In this document: positions 1 through 8,893 of the stretch, piece after piece
How positions within the stretch are numbered: the first letter of the stretch is position 1
How the letters are laid out: the number at the start of each line of letters is the position of its first letter
Origin: an uncultured cyanobacterium
GTDB lineage: Bacteria > Cyanobacteriota > Cyanobacteriia > PCC-6307 > Cyanobiaceae
DNA length: 64,000 nucleotides
Reading direction: 5' to 3'
Assembly (NCBI GenBank): GCA_903935205.1
Contig: CAIZQU010000075.1
Span: forward strand, 1-64,000
The notes under the pieces: model-generated
What the model was told of the DNA's origin: nothing
Databases searched by the model: none
What the model saw: only the letters and a program-made list of their open reading frames with translations
Translations under genes and position numbers: made by a program

Positions 1-67
1 TGCCGTACAGCTCCAGGAACTGCGACAATGACATCCCAGGCTGGAACTGGATCCGGTTCATAGCCAT
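1..67 (-). CDS. IS1595-family transposase, N-terminal fragment cut by window edge
   Basis: Only the first 22 codons are inside the window; they read MAMNRIQFQPGMSLSQFLEL followed by YG. This start (MNR-x-QFQ-G-S-x-x-F-L) is the usual N-terminus of IS1595/ISXO2-type DDE transposases, so an insertion sequence probably runs off the left edge. A second in-frame ATG lies two codons in. Family membership rests on the N-terminus alone; the catalytic DDE part and the terminal inverted repeats cannot be seen. Confidence 0.6.
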   Translation of the reverse strand, partial: MAMNRIQFQPGMSLSQFLELYG

Positions 68-130
68 GGCATCTGGGCCAGTACACGCGTACCAGCTTAG
101 CCTGGGAAAGCTGGTCGCGGAGCTTGGTGC

Positions 131-373
131 CTAATCAAGTTGTTGCTTGATGGCAGCAAGAACGCTGATTGCCAGCAGTAAATCAGCAGCACCTAGGCCC
201 TGTGCCTCTAACAGGGTGCTGACTGCTTCTAGGTGCTTCTGCTGCTCGGTAGAGGCGGCATATTTTGAACTCCCCTTGAACCCAGTGCTCTGGACTTGAC
301 CCGTGCTTAGAGGGTCTTGAGCCGACTTTGAACTGGGTTTCTGGGGAGGATTATTTCTTGAGAATCCAATCAC
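131..373 (-). CDS. hypothetical protein, 80 aa
   Basis: Begins with GTG and ends just upstream of the transposase fragment on the same strand. The N-terminal half is polar and low in structure. The C-terminal half (from about residue 47) is an amphipathic, Ala/Leu-rich helix pair with the look of a genuine helical domain. I recognise no family. It could be a passenger or accessory gene of the neighbouring insertion sequence, or a chance reading frame; there is no clear ribosome binding site. Confidence 0.35.
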   Translation of the reverse strand: MIGFSRNNPPQKPSSKSAQDPLSTGQVQSTGFKGSSKYAASTEQQKHLEAVSTLLEAQGLGAADLLLAISVLAAIKQQLD

Positions 374-411
374 AGCGTGGGTTCTTGGGTTTGTCCATCT
401 GGTTTTGGTGC

Positions 412-2211
412 CTAGTAGTGGTTCCCCACTTTGCGGTGATGAACGGCGGTGGTGGCGGTGGTGTCAGCCACGTTCCCCTGCTCCACCACCGCATAGATGA
501 TCCAGTGGTCGGGGCCTTCGAGCCGCTGGGCGACGCGACAACCGAGGTAGGCGAGGGCATCGCCGAGCACCGGCCCGCCGGCGGCGACGCCATCGAGGGT
601 GTTGACGCCGGCGAAACGGTCGGCACCCGGCGGGAAGCGCCGCAGGAAATGGCGCAGCAGCTGCTGGTGGTTGTCCTCTCGCAGCACGTTGAGCACGAAG
701 CGATCTCCCACCTGCAGCAGGGCTTCGATCGCCCGGTCCCGGGCCACGGCCACGGTCAGGCCCGGCGGCTCGAAGCTGGCCTGGCTCACCCAGCTGGCCA
801 CCATCGCGCCGCTGCGCTGGGATTCCCCCTCCCCCTGGCGGGCCGTGACCACGTACAGCCCTCCGGAGAGGCGGCCGAGGGCCTTGTCGAGATCACCGTC
901 GAGGCTCTTCATCGCCGCGATTGTTCTGTCTCGGGTGAGCAGCTGGCCCAGGTCGGTGCCGGCCTCCTCGCAGCGCTGGTAATCCTCGGCCAGCGGCACC
1001 TGGCGAATCCGCAGGGGCTCGAAGGCCTGCTTCTGACCGAGGCTGCGCAGCTGGGAGGCCACGGTGTCGATCGGTTCATCGTTGCCGCCGTAGGCGTCGT
1101 AGCAGGCCACCCACTGGCCCGGCTGCAGGGCCGCCAGCAGGGTGCCGATCGAGGCCTGCAGCTCCGCCTCCGGCTCGGCCGGCCAGGTGGGCACCACCAC
1201 GGCGCTCGCCTCGCCCACCAGGGCCGCCAGCTCCTGGGCATCGCTGGCGCGCAGATCGACCAGCTGCACCTGGGCCTCGGCCTTGCCGATGCCGCGGGCG
1301 ATGGCCTGGCTGATCCGGTCGCAGAAGCCGTATTGGCTCAGATAGCAGACGGCGGTGTAGGCCTCACCTTTGCTGCGGCCGCTGCTCCAGTCGCGGTAGT
1401 CACCCACCCAGAGATCGAGGTGGTGGCGCAGCAGCGGGCCATGGCCCACGGCGATCGTCTGGATCGGGGGCAGGGCCTCCATGCGCTTGAGCGCCTGCAG
1501 CACGCTGCGGGCGTTGGGGCCCATCAGGCAGTCGTAGTAGAAGCGGAAATCCGGGGCGATGGCGCCCGGGTCGCTGTCGAACAACTCCTCGGAGCAGTAG
1601 TGCAACCCGAAGGCATCGCAGGTGTAGAGGATGCCGCTGCCGTGGTCGAAACTGAAGATCGTGTCCGGCCAGTGCAGGTTCGGAGCGCTGAGGAATTCAA
1701 GCCGATGGTCGGTGCCGCTGCTCGGGTTGGTGCCCAGTTCGAGGCTGTCGCCGCTTTTCACCGCTCGGCTGCGGAAGGGTCGATGCAGCTGGTTTTCCAG
1801 GAACTGGATCGCCACCTTCGAGGCCACGATCTCGATCTCGGGGTTGCGTTCGAGCAGGTGGCCGATCAGGCCGGAATGGTCGGGTTCGGTATGGGAAACG
1901 ATCAGGTGGTCGATCGCCGCCGGATCGATCTGCTGCTCCAGGGCTGCCAGCCAGGTGTCGGCGAATTTGAGGTGGCTGCTGTCGATCAGGGCCGTTTTTT
2001 CGCCGCGGACCAGAAAGGCGTTGTAGGTGGTGCCATTGCGCAGGCCGAATTCGATGTCGAAACGGCTGCGATCCCAGTCGAGCGAGCGGATGGTGGTGGT
2101 GTCGGTGGCGATCGGGGCCACCTGGAGGCTCAGGCGTGGGGGCGCTGTCGGGCCGGCGGGCGGACTGGTGCCAGGGCTGTCGCTCAGGGAGGCGAGGGAG
2201 GTGGGGACCAT
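412..2211 (-). CDS. flv3: flavodiiron protein Flv3-type (NAD(P)H:oxygen oxidoreductase)
   Basis: Cyanobacterial class C flavodiiron protein, which reduces O2 to water with electrons from photosystem I and protects against fluctuating light. Order of domains: metallo-beta-lactamase-like diiron domain (about 40-270), flavodoxin-like FMN domain (about 290-430), flavin-reductase domain (about 445-590). The sequence IRSLDWDRSRFDIEFGL and the intact diiron motif H107-T-E109-P-D111-H match Flv3 rather than Flv1, whose ligands are usually replaced. The ATG used here gives 599 aa, the normal family length. An upstream GTG at 2316 would add 35 low-complexity residues. Flv3 normally works with Flv1; no flv1 is in this window. 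It is divergent from the PilZ gene. Confidence 0.92.
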   Translation of the reverse strand: MVPTSLASLSDSPGTSPPAGPTAPPRLSLQVAPIATDTTTIRSLDWDRSRFDIEFGLRNGTTYNAFLVRGEKTALIDSSHLKFADTWLAALEQQIDPAAIDHLIVSHTEPDHSGLIGHLLERNPEIEIVASKVAIQFLENQLHRPFRSRAVKSGDSLELGTNPSSGTDHRLEFLSAPNLHWPDTIFSFDHGSGILYTCDAFGLHYCSEELFDSDPGAIAPDFRFYYDCLMGPNARSVLQALKRMEALPPIQTIAVGHGPLLRHHLDLWVGDYRDWSSGRSKGEAYTAVCYLSQYGFCDRISQAIARGIGKAEAQVQLVDLRASDAQELAALVGEASAVVVPTWPAEPEAELQASIGTLLAALQPGQWVACYDAYGGNDEPIDTVASQLRSLGQKQAFEPLRIRQVPLAEDYQRCEEAGTDLGQLLTRDRTIAAMKSLDGDLDKALGRLSGGLYVVTARQGEGESQRSGAMVASWVSQASFEPPGLTVAVARDRAIEALLQVGDRFVLNVLREDNHQQLLRHFLRRFPPGADRFAGVNTLDGVAAGGPVLGDALAYLGCRVAQRLEGPDHWIIYAVVEQGNVADTTATTAVHHRKVGNHY

Positions 2212-2393
2212 GGTCTGCAGCCGCTGCGGATCAGGGAGGCTGGGACTGTAGGCAGAACCTGAGCGATCGGGGCTGGACGCTGACGAACACTTCCCATCGC
2301 CAGAAAGAAGTTGCACAATCGGGGTCTAGCGGATTCGGCCTCCGATCCTTGACATCTGATCAACCGGGACCAGATCGTCCCACCCGTCCCGCC

Positions 2394-2801
2394 GTGGACC
2401 CTTCCCTGTTTGGCGACGATCACCTCAGCGACACCAGCGGCGGGCTGAGCGGTTTCCGGGCGGCGCTCGAGAGCCTTCAGTCCCGTCTGGATGCGGCCTC
2501 CCGCCCCAGCCGCTTCAAGCCGGTCGAAGACCTCTCCCTGGCGCGCATCCTCTTCGGTGAGGTGCCCAGCGGCCCGCCGGTGGTGGGGGAGATCCTCGAT
2601 CTGAGCCGCGATGGCATGAAGATCGCTCTGGAGGTCAGCCAGACGGTGGAGCTCGACCAGACCTGCCATCTGCTGGTCGGTCCACCCGATGGTGAGTGCT
2701 ACCAACTGCTGGGCACGGTCCGCTGGGTCGACCGCAATCCCTACATCACGGTCTTCGGCCTTGCCCTCCGGGACGCCACCCTCCACAACCCCGCCAGCTG
2801 A
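2394..2801 (+). CDS. PilZ-domain protein
   Basis: About 135 aa with one C-terminal PilZ-like domain, a fold that often binds cyclic di-GMP. The conserved (D/N)-x-S-x-x-G element is present as DLSRDGMK. The upstream arginine motif is seen only as RPSR, shorter than the canonical R-x-x-x-R, so c-di-GMP binding is uncertain. The GTG start is chosen because it precedes the first conserved-looking residues; an in-frame TTG at 2349 is an alternative. It is divergent from flv3. A PAS-GGDEF-EAL protein elsewhere in the window shows the cell has c-di-GMP-type genes. Confidence 0.75.
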   Translation: MDPSLFGDDHLSDTSGGLSGFRAALESLQSRLDAASRPSRFKPVEDLSLARILFGEVPSGPPVVGEILDLSRDGMKIALEVSQTVELDQTCHLLVGPPDGECYQLLGTVRWVDRNPYITVFGLALRDATLHNPAS

Positions 2802-2822
2802 TCCCGACCGGGACGCCGGTAC

Positions 2823-3311
2823 TCAGAGCCAGCACCAGTCGGCGAAGCAGGCGCCCTGACCGCAGGCCTGCCCCTGGCTGTCCCGGAGGGTCCAGAGCCG
2901 GGCATTGCGGATCCGGAAGCGGCGGCCGTGGCTGTCGACGCGGATGCCGCTGTACCCGTTGAAGCTGCCCTGCTGCAGAGCCAGGGCCAGGGCGTCGGCG
3001 CGGGCGGCTCGTTCGCAGGGTTCGGCGGTGAGCCTCGAGGGGATCCCCACCATCGCCGCCCAGTCCCGCCGCCAGAGGCTGAGGGCGGCGCGGTTGGCAT
3101 AGATCAGGCGCGGGTCGTCGCCGCCGTCGTGGGCGGCGACCACGGTGGCGGCGCTGAACAGCTCCTGGGCCGCCAGCCGGGGGTGGGTCGAGGCGGGCAG
3201 GGCCAGCAGCGGCCGTCCCCAGGCCTGCCGGTAGCTCTGCAGGATCAGGTCGCTGATCTCCAGGGCCGGGCTGCACAGCCAGGGAGGATCGGGGGGTGCC
3301 GCTATCCGCAT
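2823..3311 (-). CDS. MEKHLA domain-containing protein
   Basis: About 162 aa. The MEKHLA domain is a PAS-like module named from plant HD-ZIP III proteins and found alone in cyanobacteria. The sequence shows its typical elements in order: a start region around EISDLILQSYRQAWGRPLL, then YANRAALSLWRRDW, SRLTAEP, YSGIR and GRRFRI. The ATG at 3311 has a purine-rich GGGGGA just upstream, and longer in-frame starts would overlap the SWIM gene promoter region with low-complexity sequence. Its ligand is unknown; it is a probable small sensory or redox-linked protein. It is co-directional with, and 151 bp downstream of, the SWIM-finger gene. Confidence 0.85.
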   Translation of the reverse strand: MRIAAPPDPPWLCSPALEISDLILQSYRQAWGRPLLALPASTHPRLAAQELFSAATVVAAHDGGDDPRLIYANRAALSLWRRDWAAMVGIPSRLTAEPCERAARADALALALQQGSFNGYSGIRVDSHGRRFRIRNARLWTLRDSQGQACGQGACFADWCWL

Positions 3312-3462
3312 CGATCCCCCGGGCGCGGCAGCTGCTGCCGCCACCGCTGCCGGCTGGGCTGGGGCAGCGATGGACCCTGCGGTGAACCTGCTGATCCTGG
3401 GCGCCTGGATGGGGTCGATTGTCCGACCCGCTGCTCCCGGGGCCGGGCTGGGCGTGGCCCGG

Positions 3463-4353
3463 TCAAGGGCTGACCTCCCGATCAGCCCCTGCGGCAACCT
3501 CGCTCGCTTCGCCACTGCCTGCGGCCATCGCCCGGGTCATCGCCAGCTGGCCCAGTTCGCTGCCGTGGCTGCGCAGCCGGTTGAGGAACAGCTGCCGGGC
3601 CTCCGGGAAGCGGGGTTCTTCCGCCAGCGGCAGGGGCCCGGCCTCCTCCAGCCCCGTCTCGCCCTCCAGGGCCGGGGTGATGACCACCAGATCGGGATCG
3701 AGGGCGGCGTCGTAACGCCACCAGCGGTTGGGGTCGGCGATGGCCCCGTGCACCGGATGGGGGGCGGCCTCCACCGCCTTGACCGCCCCCTGGCGCCGCC
3801 GTTCCGCCAGTTCCGCCAGCAGCTGGCTGCGGGTGCGGCCGCGGAGCTGGAAGAGGACAAAGGGATCCTCCGAGAAGCGATCCCCCATCAGGTAGTAGAC
3901 GGCGCTGACGTGTTTGCAGGGGTTGGCCTTATCGGGGCAGGTGCATTCGCTGCGCACCTCCTGGAGCTTGAACGGAAACAACCGCTTGCCGCTGGCGGCG
4001 AAGGCCCGCTCGATGTCCTGGGGCATGATCCCGGCCAGCAGCTGGGCGGACCAGCGGGCTTTCTGGCTGAGGGCCTCGAGCACATAGCCCCAGTCTTCTT
4101 CGTTGAGCACATCGAGCCAGAGCTTGACCTTGTAGGGGTCCTCACCGGTGCCCTGGACGCGGGCATGCACCCGGCGCCCCTCGAAGCGGATCGAGACCAC
4201 GTTGCCGGAGCGGGCATAGTCCCAGGCGCGCTCCAGCCGTTTCTTGAAGCGGTAGGCGTTGATCAGTTCCATCCACTGCTCCACCCACCAGGGCTGCTGG
4301 CCGAGACCCTGCTGGCCCAGCTGGGTGCTGATGGCGGAGGGGGAGAGGCTCAT
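3463..4353 (-). CDS. SWIM zinc-finger protein
   Basis: About 296 aa. The SWIM finger ligands C-x-C-x(n)-C-x-H are present in CTCPDKANPCKH near the middle, preceded by QPWWVEQWMELINAYRFKKR and followed by GDRFSEDPFVLFQLRGRT, all hallmarks of the cyanobacterial family. In many bacteria such proteins are encoded beside a SNF2/HepA helicase and may act with it on DNA; no helicase is adjacent here. An in-frame GTG six codons upstream (4371) is an alternative start. Confidence 0.88.
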   Translation of the reverse strand: MSLSPSAISTQLGQQGLGQQPWWVEQWMELINAYRFKKRLERAWDYARSGNVVSIRFEGRRVHARVQGTGEDPYKVKLWLDVLNEEDWGYVLEALSQKARWSAQLLAGIMPQDIERAFAASGKRLFPFKLQEVRSECTCPDKANPCKHVSAVYYLMGDRFSEDPFVLFQLRGRTRSQLLAELAERRRQGAVKAVEAAPHPVHGAIADPNRWWRYDAALDPDLVVITPALEGETGLEEAGPLPLAEEPRFPEARQLFLNRLRSHGSELGQLAMTRAMAAGSGEASEVAAGADREVSP

Positions 4354-4409
4354 GGCCACCGCGCGGTCCACCCAGTATCGCCCTGGCCTTCAGGCGGAGC
4401 CAAGCCGGG

Positions 4410-4445
4410 CCGCTGACCTGGCCGCTGACCTGGCCGCTGACCTGG
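4410..4445 (+). repeat. 12-bp tandem repeat, 3 copies
   Basis: Three perfect copies of ccgctgacctgg in the gap between the divergent SWIM and pentapeptide-repeat genes. It is a simple minisatellite in the shared promoter region, so copy-number change could alter spacing of upstream elements. No function is implied by the sequence alone. Confidence 0.9.
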
Positions 4446-4494
4446 ACCCTGGTCTCCTGCACTGTTCCGGTGCTCTGTGGTCCTGGGCTGCGCC

Positions 4495-5577
4495 ATGGCT
4501 GGTTCGTCGCGCTCGATACATCTCGGACTGGCCCTGGCGGTCACCTCCCTGCTTCCCCTCGCCGTTGCGTTCGCTCCCCGATGGCAGGGCCAGCCGCCCT
4601 GTCGGATCGGCCCCGGGGCCCGCTGCGCCGGGGCCGATCTCAGCGGCAGGGATCTGGCCCGGGCCAATCTGCGCCGGGCCGATCTGCGGGGGGCGCGGTT
4701 GGTCGGCACCGACCTGGAGGAGGCCGATCTCCGCCAGGCCGATCTTCATGGCGCCACCCTGATCGGGGTGGATCTGGCCCGGGCGCGGCTGCAGGGAAGC
4801 CGGCTGGGGGAAGCGCTCCTGCTCTCCTGCGACCTGGAATCGGCCGATCTGGGAGGTGCCGATCTGCGCGGTGCCCGGCTCGATGGCAACGATCTGGAGA
4901 GCGCTCGCCTCAGCTGGAGTCTGTTGCGGGGCGCCCAGCTGCGGGGGGTGGACCTGGAGAGCGCCGATCTCAGCGGCAGCGATGCCCGCGGCGCCGATTT
5001 CAGTGGTGCCAACCTGGGTCGGGCCCGACTGGTGGCGGGCCGTTTCGAGTCTGCCCTGCTCGAGGGCGCCAACCTCGCCTCCGCCCGGCTGGAGCGCGCC
5101 CGGCTGGCGGGGGCTGATCTGCGCCACGCCCATCTCGGCCGGCGCAGGATCGGAGCCACGCCGCCCGATGGATCCAGGCCAGCGATCGGTGTCGGCCAGG
5201 CCGGCGGAGCCGATCGCAGCAGCGCCCAGGGCCCTGGAGCTTCAGAGCCTGCCGCCGTCGGTGCCGAGCCCGACGCGGACGATGGCGGCGTCGGAGCTCT
5301 GCTGGTGGATACCGATTTCACGGGCGCTGATCTGCGCTGGAGCGATCTGACCGGGGTGGTGATGCTGCGGGGCTCCCTGCGCCAGGCGCGGCTGGAGGGT
5401 GCCCGGACCCAGGGCTCCCGCTGGCTGGATGTGGCCTTTGGGGCCACCCGCTGCCCGGATGGGGTGCGGCGCTCCGTTGCCTGCAGCGGCTTCCTGGTGC
5501 CCAGCGCAGGGGTGGAGCGGAGCCGGGCCGAGGCGAGGGTGGCCTGGTTGCGATCCCGGTCCTGGCCGGAGGATTGA
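4495..5577 (+). CDS. secreted pentapeptide-repeat protein
   Basis: About 360 aa. An N-terminal hydrophobic signal sequence (about residues 8-27) is followed by two blocks of A(D/N)LXX pentapeptide repeats. The first covers roughly residues 45-215. A 45-residue Gly/Ala/Pro/Ser-rich linker interrupts it, and a shorter block follows near residue 280. Such repeats fold as a right-handed quadrilateral beta-helix; in cyanobacteria many are exported to the lumen or periplasm and have no known biochemical role. ATG at 4495 is preferred to an in-frame GTG six codons earlier because it puts the signal peptide at the N-terminus. Confidence 0.85.
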   Translation: MAGSSRSIHLGLALAVTSLLPLAVAFAPRWQGQPPCRIGPGARCAGADLSGRDLARANLRRADLRGARLVGTDLEEADLRQADLHGATLIGVDLARARLQGSRLGEALLLSCDLESADLGGADLRGARLDGNDLESARLSWSLLRGAQLRGVDLESADLSGSDARGADFSGANLGRARLVAGRFESALLEGANLASARLERARLAGADLRHAHLGRRRIGATPPDGSRPAIGVGQAGGADRSSAQGPGASEPAAVGAEPDADDGGVGALLVDTDFTGADLRWSDLTGVVMLRGSLRQARLEGARTQGSRWLDVAFGATRCPDGVRRSVACSGFLVPSAGVERSRAEARVAWLRSRSWPED

Positions 5578-5701
5578 ACGATCCCCGCGGATTGGCGCCG
5601 GATGGCCGCCCGGCTGGACCGCCGCCGCGCAGGTCCCGCATCCCCCAGGGCCGGATCGATGCTGGCGGCGGAGGATGGAAGTTCCCCACCCGGCGTCCGC
5701 G

Positions 5702-6454
5702 ATGGCTTCCCCCGACAGCGACTGCCTGGCCGTGCTGATCGATGCCGACAATGCCCAGCCCGGGGTGGTGGGCGAGCTGTTGGCGGAGGTGGCCAGCTAC
5801 GGCACCGCCACGGTGAAGCGGGCCTACGGCGACTGGACCACCCCTCAGCTGGGCCGCTGGAAGGATGTGCTGCATGTGCATGCGATCCAGCCGGTGCAGC
5901 AGTTCAGCTACACCAGCGGCAAGAACGCCACCGATTCGGCCCTGATCATCGATGCGATGGACCTCCTGCATGGCGGCCGGGTCGATGGTTTCTGTCTGGT
6001 GTCCTCCGACAGCGACTTCACCCGGTTGGCCACCCGCCTGCGGGAGGCGGGGCTGGCGGTCTATGGGTTCGGCGAGCGCAAGACGCCCAAGCCGTTCGTG
6101 GCCGCCTGCGACAAGTTCATCTACACCGAGATCCTCAAGCGCCCGGTGGTGGCGGCGGCCCCGGCGGGACCGGAGCTGGAGGAGCCCGGGGAGGCGGGCG
6201 AGGGCATCGGGGGGAGCCTCCGCCAGCTGGGTCCGGCGTTAAGGGCGGCGATCGCGGCGGTCGACCAGGAGGACGGCTGGGCGCCCCTGGGACAGGTGGG
6301 GACCTGGCTGCTCAAGCACGACCCCTCCTTCGATGCCCGCAATTTCGGTTTCAAGAAGCTCAGCGACCTGGTGCGGGCCCAGACCGACCTGGACCTCAAG
6401 ACGGTGCCGGGCAGCCAGGGGGCCCATCTCTATGTGCGGTTGAGAGAGGGGTGA
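5702..6454 (+). CDS. NYN-domain (PIN-like) protein with OST-HTH/LOTUS domain
   Basis: About 250 aa. The N-terminal NYN ribonuclease-like domain is shown by the start LIDADNAQPGVV, then the internal DSALIIDAMDLLH and the acidic SSDSDF motif that supplies metal-binding aspartates in this fold. The C-terminal part (about 180-250), with LGPALRAAI...FGFKKLSDLV, fits an OST-HTH/LOTUS RNA-binding winged helix. The pair is common in bacteria and predicted to act on RNA. The ATG directly precedes the conserved start of the domain; longer in-frame sequence upstream is antisense-like and low complexity. Confidence 0.88.
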   Translation: MASPDSDCLAVLIDADNAQPGVVGELLAEVASYGTATVKRAYGDWTTPQLGRWKDVLHVHAIQPVQQFSYTSGKNATDSALIIDAMDLLHGGRVDGFCLVSSDSDFTRLATRLREAGLAVYGFGERKTPKPFVAACDKFIYTEILKRPVVAAAPAGPELEEPGEAGEGIGGSLRQLGPALRAAIAAVDQEDGWAPLGQVGTWLLKHDPSFDARNFGFKKLSDLVRAQTDLDLKTVPGSQGAHLYVRLREG

Positions 6455-7345
6455 GGGATGGCGGCAATGGCAGCCGGAAGTGTCTGCAGAGTGCCCAGAG
6501 AAGGTCCAGGCGGTTGAAGCCCTGATCCGGCGCAACGCTCTTCTCGCTCTCCATCTAAGGGCAGCTCATGGAATCGCACTTTCCCTGGCCAATGGGCCTA
6601 CATCGCTGTGGCCAGACAACGAGTCCCACCCATCCCAACCAGCGGGAATCAGGGATTTTCGAGGTATCTCTAAGAGAATCCTGAGATTGTTCGTTCTTGC
6701 GTTTAATCATCGGCTCCCGGCCATGACCGATGGTTTGCAGATGAAATAAGGACGGCTTGGAAATCTCGCTTGGGGAGCCAGTGCATCTTGATCGCTCGAT
6801 CCAGACAATCAGGCTCACTCTTGATCCGTCGGGAATCTGATTTATCGAGCTTCTTATGCTCTCGCCAGCCACATCATTCGCCTGAGTTGCCATCGCGGAG
6901 TGGGCGTATCTGTTTGTATATGAAGTATCTTCTGATCACCTCTATGCATCGCTGTGAACAATTCGCCAATCGCTCTCCTTGGGGGTGGTGATCTCATGGC
7001 AGTGAAACCCATCTCACCAGCAGCAAGTAGGCAGGCCATGCCGAAGAACGAGCGCATGACAAGCGAGAATTAGTATTTTGTCTTGCCATTTAGTCCCAGT
7101 TTGTTCCATGTTGACAGTCCAAAGAGGGGATGTTGTCTTGGGCTGTAAATGTCGCCTCAGCCAGCGGGTCTGAGGTGGGTGTCTCTTGCTGGACCCATGG
7201 CAGCCCTTGTTGGACTCGGCATTTGACTGGGCATTGAGCCCACCGCCTCTGGCCAGCAGCCGCCATCACCCGCCAATCCCCGGGAGCTGCTGCAGGAGGT
7301 GAGCATCATGGGGGCAGACCACTGCCATCCTCTGCCGCATCTGCC
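6455..7345. other. non-coding stretch, no recognised gene
   Basis: About 890 bp with visibly lower G+C than the flanks, especially from 6600 to 7130. Short open frames occur on both strands but none has signal peptides, recognised motifs or a ribosome binding site. No tRNA-like fold or long repeat is seen. It may be decayed sequence or carry small RNAs not visible by eye. Confidence 0.5.
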
Positions 7346-7651
7346 ATGAAACACTCGCCCCTGGTTGGCATCGCCCTGGCCGCGGTGGCGTTTGCAGCTC
7401 CTGGCCTGGCCGACAGTACGGAGGCGTTCTGCATCCTGAGCCGCCATGACCACTCCATCGCCGTTGAGCGGGGGCCTTGCCAGTTCAGCCAACGTCAGGG
7501 CCATGTGGCCGTGCTGATGGGCAACCGCTGGGCCTTCCGCTTCGGCGCTGAGGACCAGGGCATGACCTACCACCGCACCAACCTCAGCGATGGCATCCGC
7601 TTTCAGCGAGAGGGTGCCTATACCCTCACCGTGCTCTGGCGAGAGCCCTAG
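7346..7651 (+). CDS. small secreted hypothetical protein
   Basis: 101 aa. Residues 1-22 (MKHSPLVGIALAAVAFAAP) form a clear signal peptide with an Ala-x-Ala-like cleavage region, so the mature protein of about 79 aa is probably periplasmic. The mature part has two cysteines (FCIL and GPCQF) that could form a disulfide, and a Tyr/Thr-rich C-terminus. I do not recognise the family. It stands alone in a gene-poor region. Confidence 0.65.
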   Translation: MKHSPLVGIALAAVAFAAPGLADSTEAFCILSRHDHSIAVERGPCQFSQRQGHVAVLMGNRWAFRFGAEDQGMTYHRTNLSDGIRFQREGAYTLTVLWREP

Positions 7652-7991
7652 AGATCTGCGGATCCATGTTGGCGGCGGTAGCCATGCTTCTGGCGCGGGC
7701 GGAGCCCCGGGTACTGGCTTGCTGAACGGGTTGCTGTTGGCATGCCTCAGCGGTGCTGGTGGCGGTGATTTGGCCAACGGTGCGGGGGCATCTCAAATCC
7801 TGATTCCCGGCAGCACCACGCAGGTCTGCACCGCTTCGATCGCTTGCCCAGATTGGCCGGATAGGCCAACTGGCCAGGCGTTGACGGCTGGCCATATCAC
7901 CAACGATTGCAAGCTTTCTCTGGCCTGCAGGGTTGCGCGACGCCTGGTTCTAAGCTGCTGCAAAGCCGAAGCCTTGAGCTGAAAAGCCGCG
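7652..7991. other. intergenic region, nothing recognised
   Basis: About 340 bp between the small secreted protein and the nuclease-like gene. No convincing frame, terminator hairpin or promoter is seen on either strand. Confidence 0.5.
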
Positions 7992-8807
7992 ATGGGTTTC
8001 ACCTTGATCCAAGGCACCTATTACCTCAAACTGGGTCATCCCGACGGCGACTCGATGCGGTTTGTCGCCGATCGTCCCGACCTGTTGGACCGCCTTGCCG
8101 GCCCTCCGGTTGGCTTCAAGGAGCAGGGCACGGTGCAGCTGCGCTATGAGGGCATCGATACGGTTGAGAAGGGCGCTATCCAGCCGCTGGCTCGCGATTC
8201 GCTCAACAAGAACCTGGATTTCCTGCGGGATGTCGACCATGCCGGACCGGCTGCCAGCAGCGTGCGTGGCTTCATCCTGAGCCAATTGGTCGATGCCAAT
8301 CGTCGACCGGTCTGTTTTGTGTTCGCCGGTGCTTCTCCCCATCCCGATGGCACCCGCATGCCGCTGGCGTTGGCGCAGCTGCGCCAGAGCGTCAACTACA
8401 AGCTGCTCAGCAGCGGCATGGCCTATACGCTGTTTTATGAAACCCTTTCTTCCGAGATACGCAGCCATCTGACCGCGGCCTTTCAGCAGGCCAGAGAAGC
8501 GCGGCTGGGCCTGCATCTGCGCGATCGCACCACCACCGGGGTGGTGATCCACGGCCGTCGACAACTGGCGATGATTCCGCCGATTTTCCCGAAGCTCTGG
8601 CGTCGTCTCGATACGTTTTTTGCCTCCCATGACAACCTTGCGGCTTTCAAGGATTGGTTGGCGGCCAATCCGCACGACAACGAACAGCTTTCCACCCTGT
8701 CGGACCGCCGCCGCCGGATCGCCCTCGCTGAGATCATCGCTGTTGAAGCGGATCTGATCCGATTGCTCTATAGCCCAGATGACCTACTCTTCCACCGCTC
8801 ATCTTGA
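7992..8807 (+). CDS. staphylococcal-nuclease-like (SNase fold) protein
   Basis: 271 aa. The N-terminal half carries a pattern like thermonuclease: an acidic DGDS near residue 18, then QLRYEGIDTVEK, which lines up with the catalytic R-x-x-G-I-D-x-x-E region, then a segment with LSSGMAYTLFYE and a basic helix ending ARLGLH, like the end of the SNase barrel. Large insertions separate these elements. The C-terminal 80 residues (HGRRQLAMIPPIFPKLWRRL onward) are a helical extension of unknown role. No signal peptide is seen, so it would be cytoplasmic. Nuclease activity is inferred, not certain. Confidence 0.6.
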   Translation: MGFTLIQGTYYLKLGHPDGDSMRFVADRPDLLDRLAGPPVGFKEQGTVQLRYEGIDTVEKGAIQPLARDSLNKNLDFLRDVDHAGPAASSVRGFILSQLVDANRRPVCFVFAGASPHPDGTRMPLALAQLRQSVNYKLLSSGMAYTLFYETLSSEIRSHLTAAFQQAREARLGLHLRDRTTTGVVIHGRRQLAMIPPIFPKLWRRLDTFFASHDNLAAFKDWLAANPHDNEQLSTLSDRRRRIALAEIIAVEADLIRLLYSPDDLLFHRSS

Positions 8808-8893
8808 GCCGTGGGCTGGGCTGAACCCCGCAATGGCCAGGGGTAGGACCCTCGCCCTGTTCGCGTCCTGGCCACTCTGACCGCTGGTCAGGA

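Noticed and set aside
6480-6749. 89-codon plus-strand frame after the NYN gene
   Set aside because: Composition and lack of motifs or ribosome binding site suggest a chance frame.
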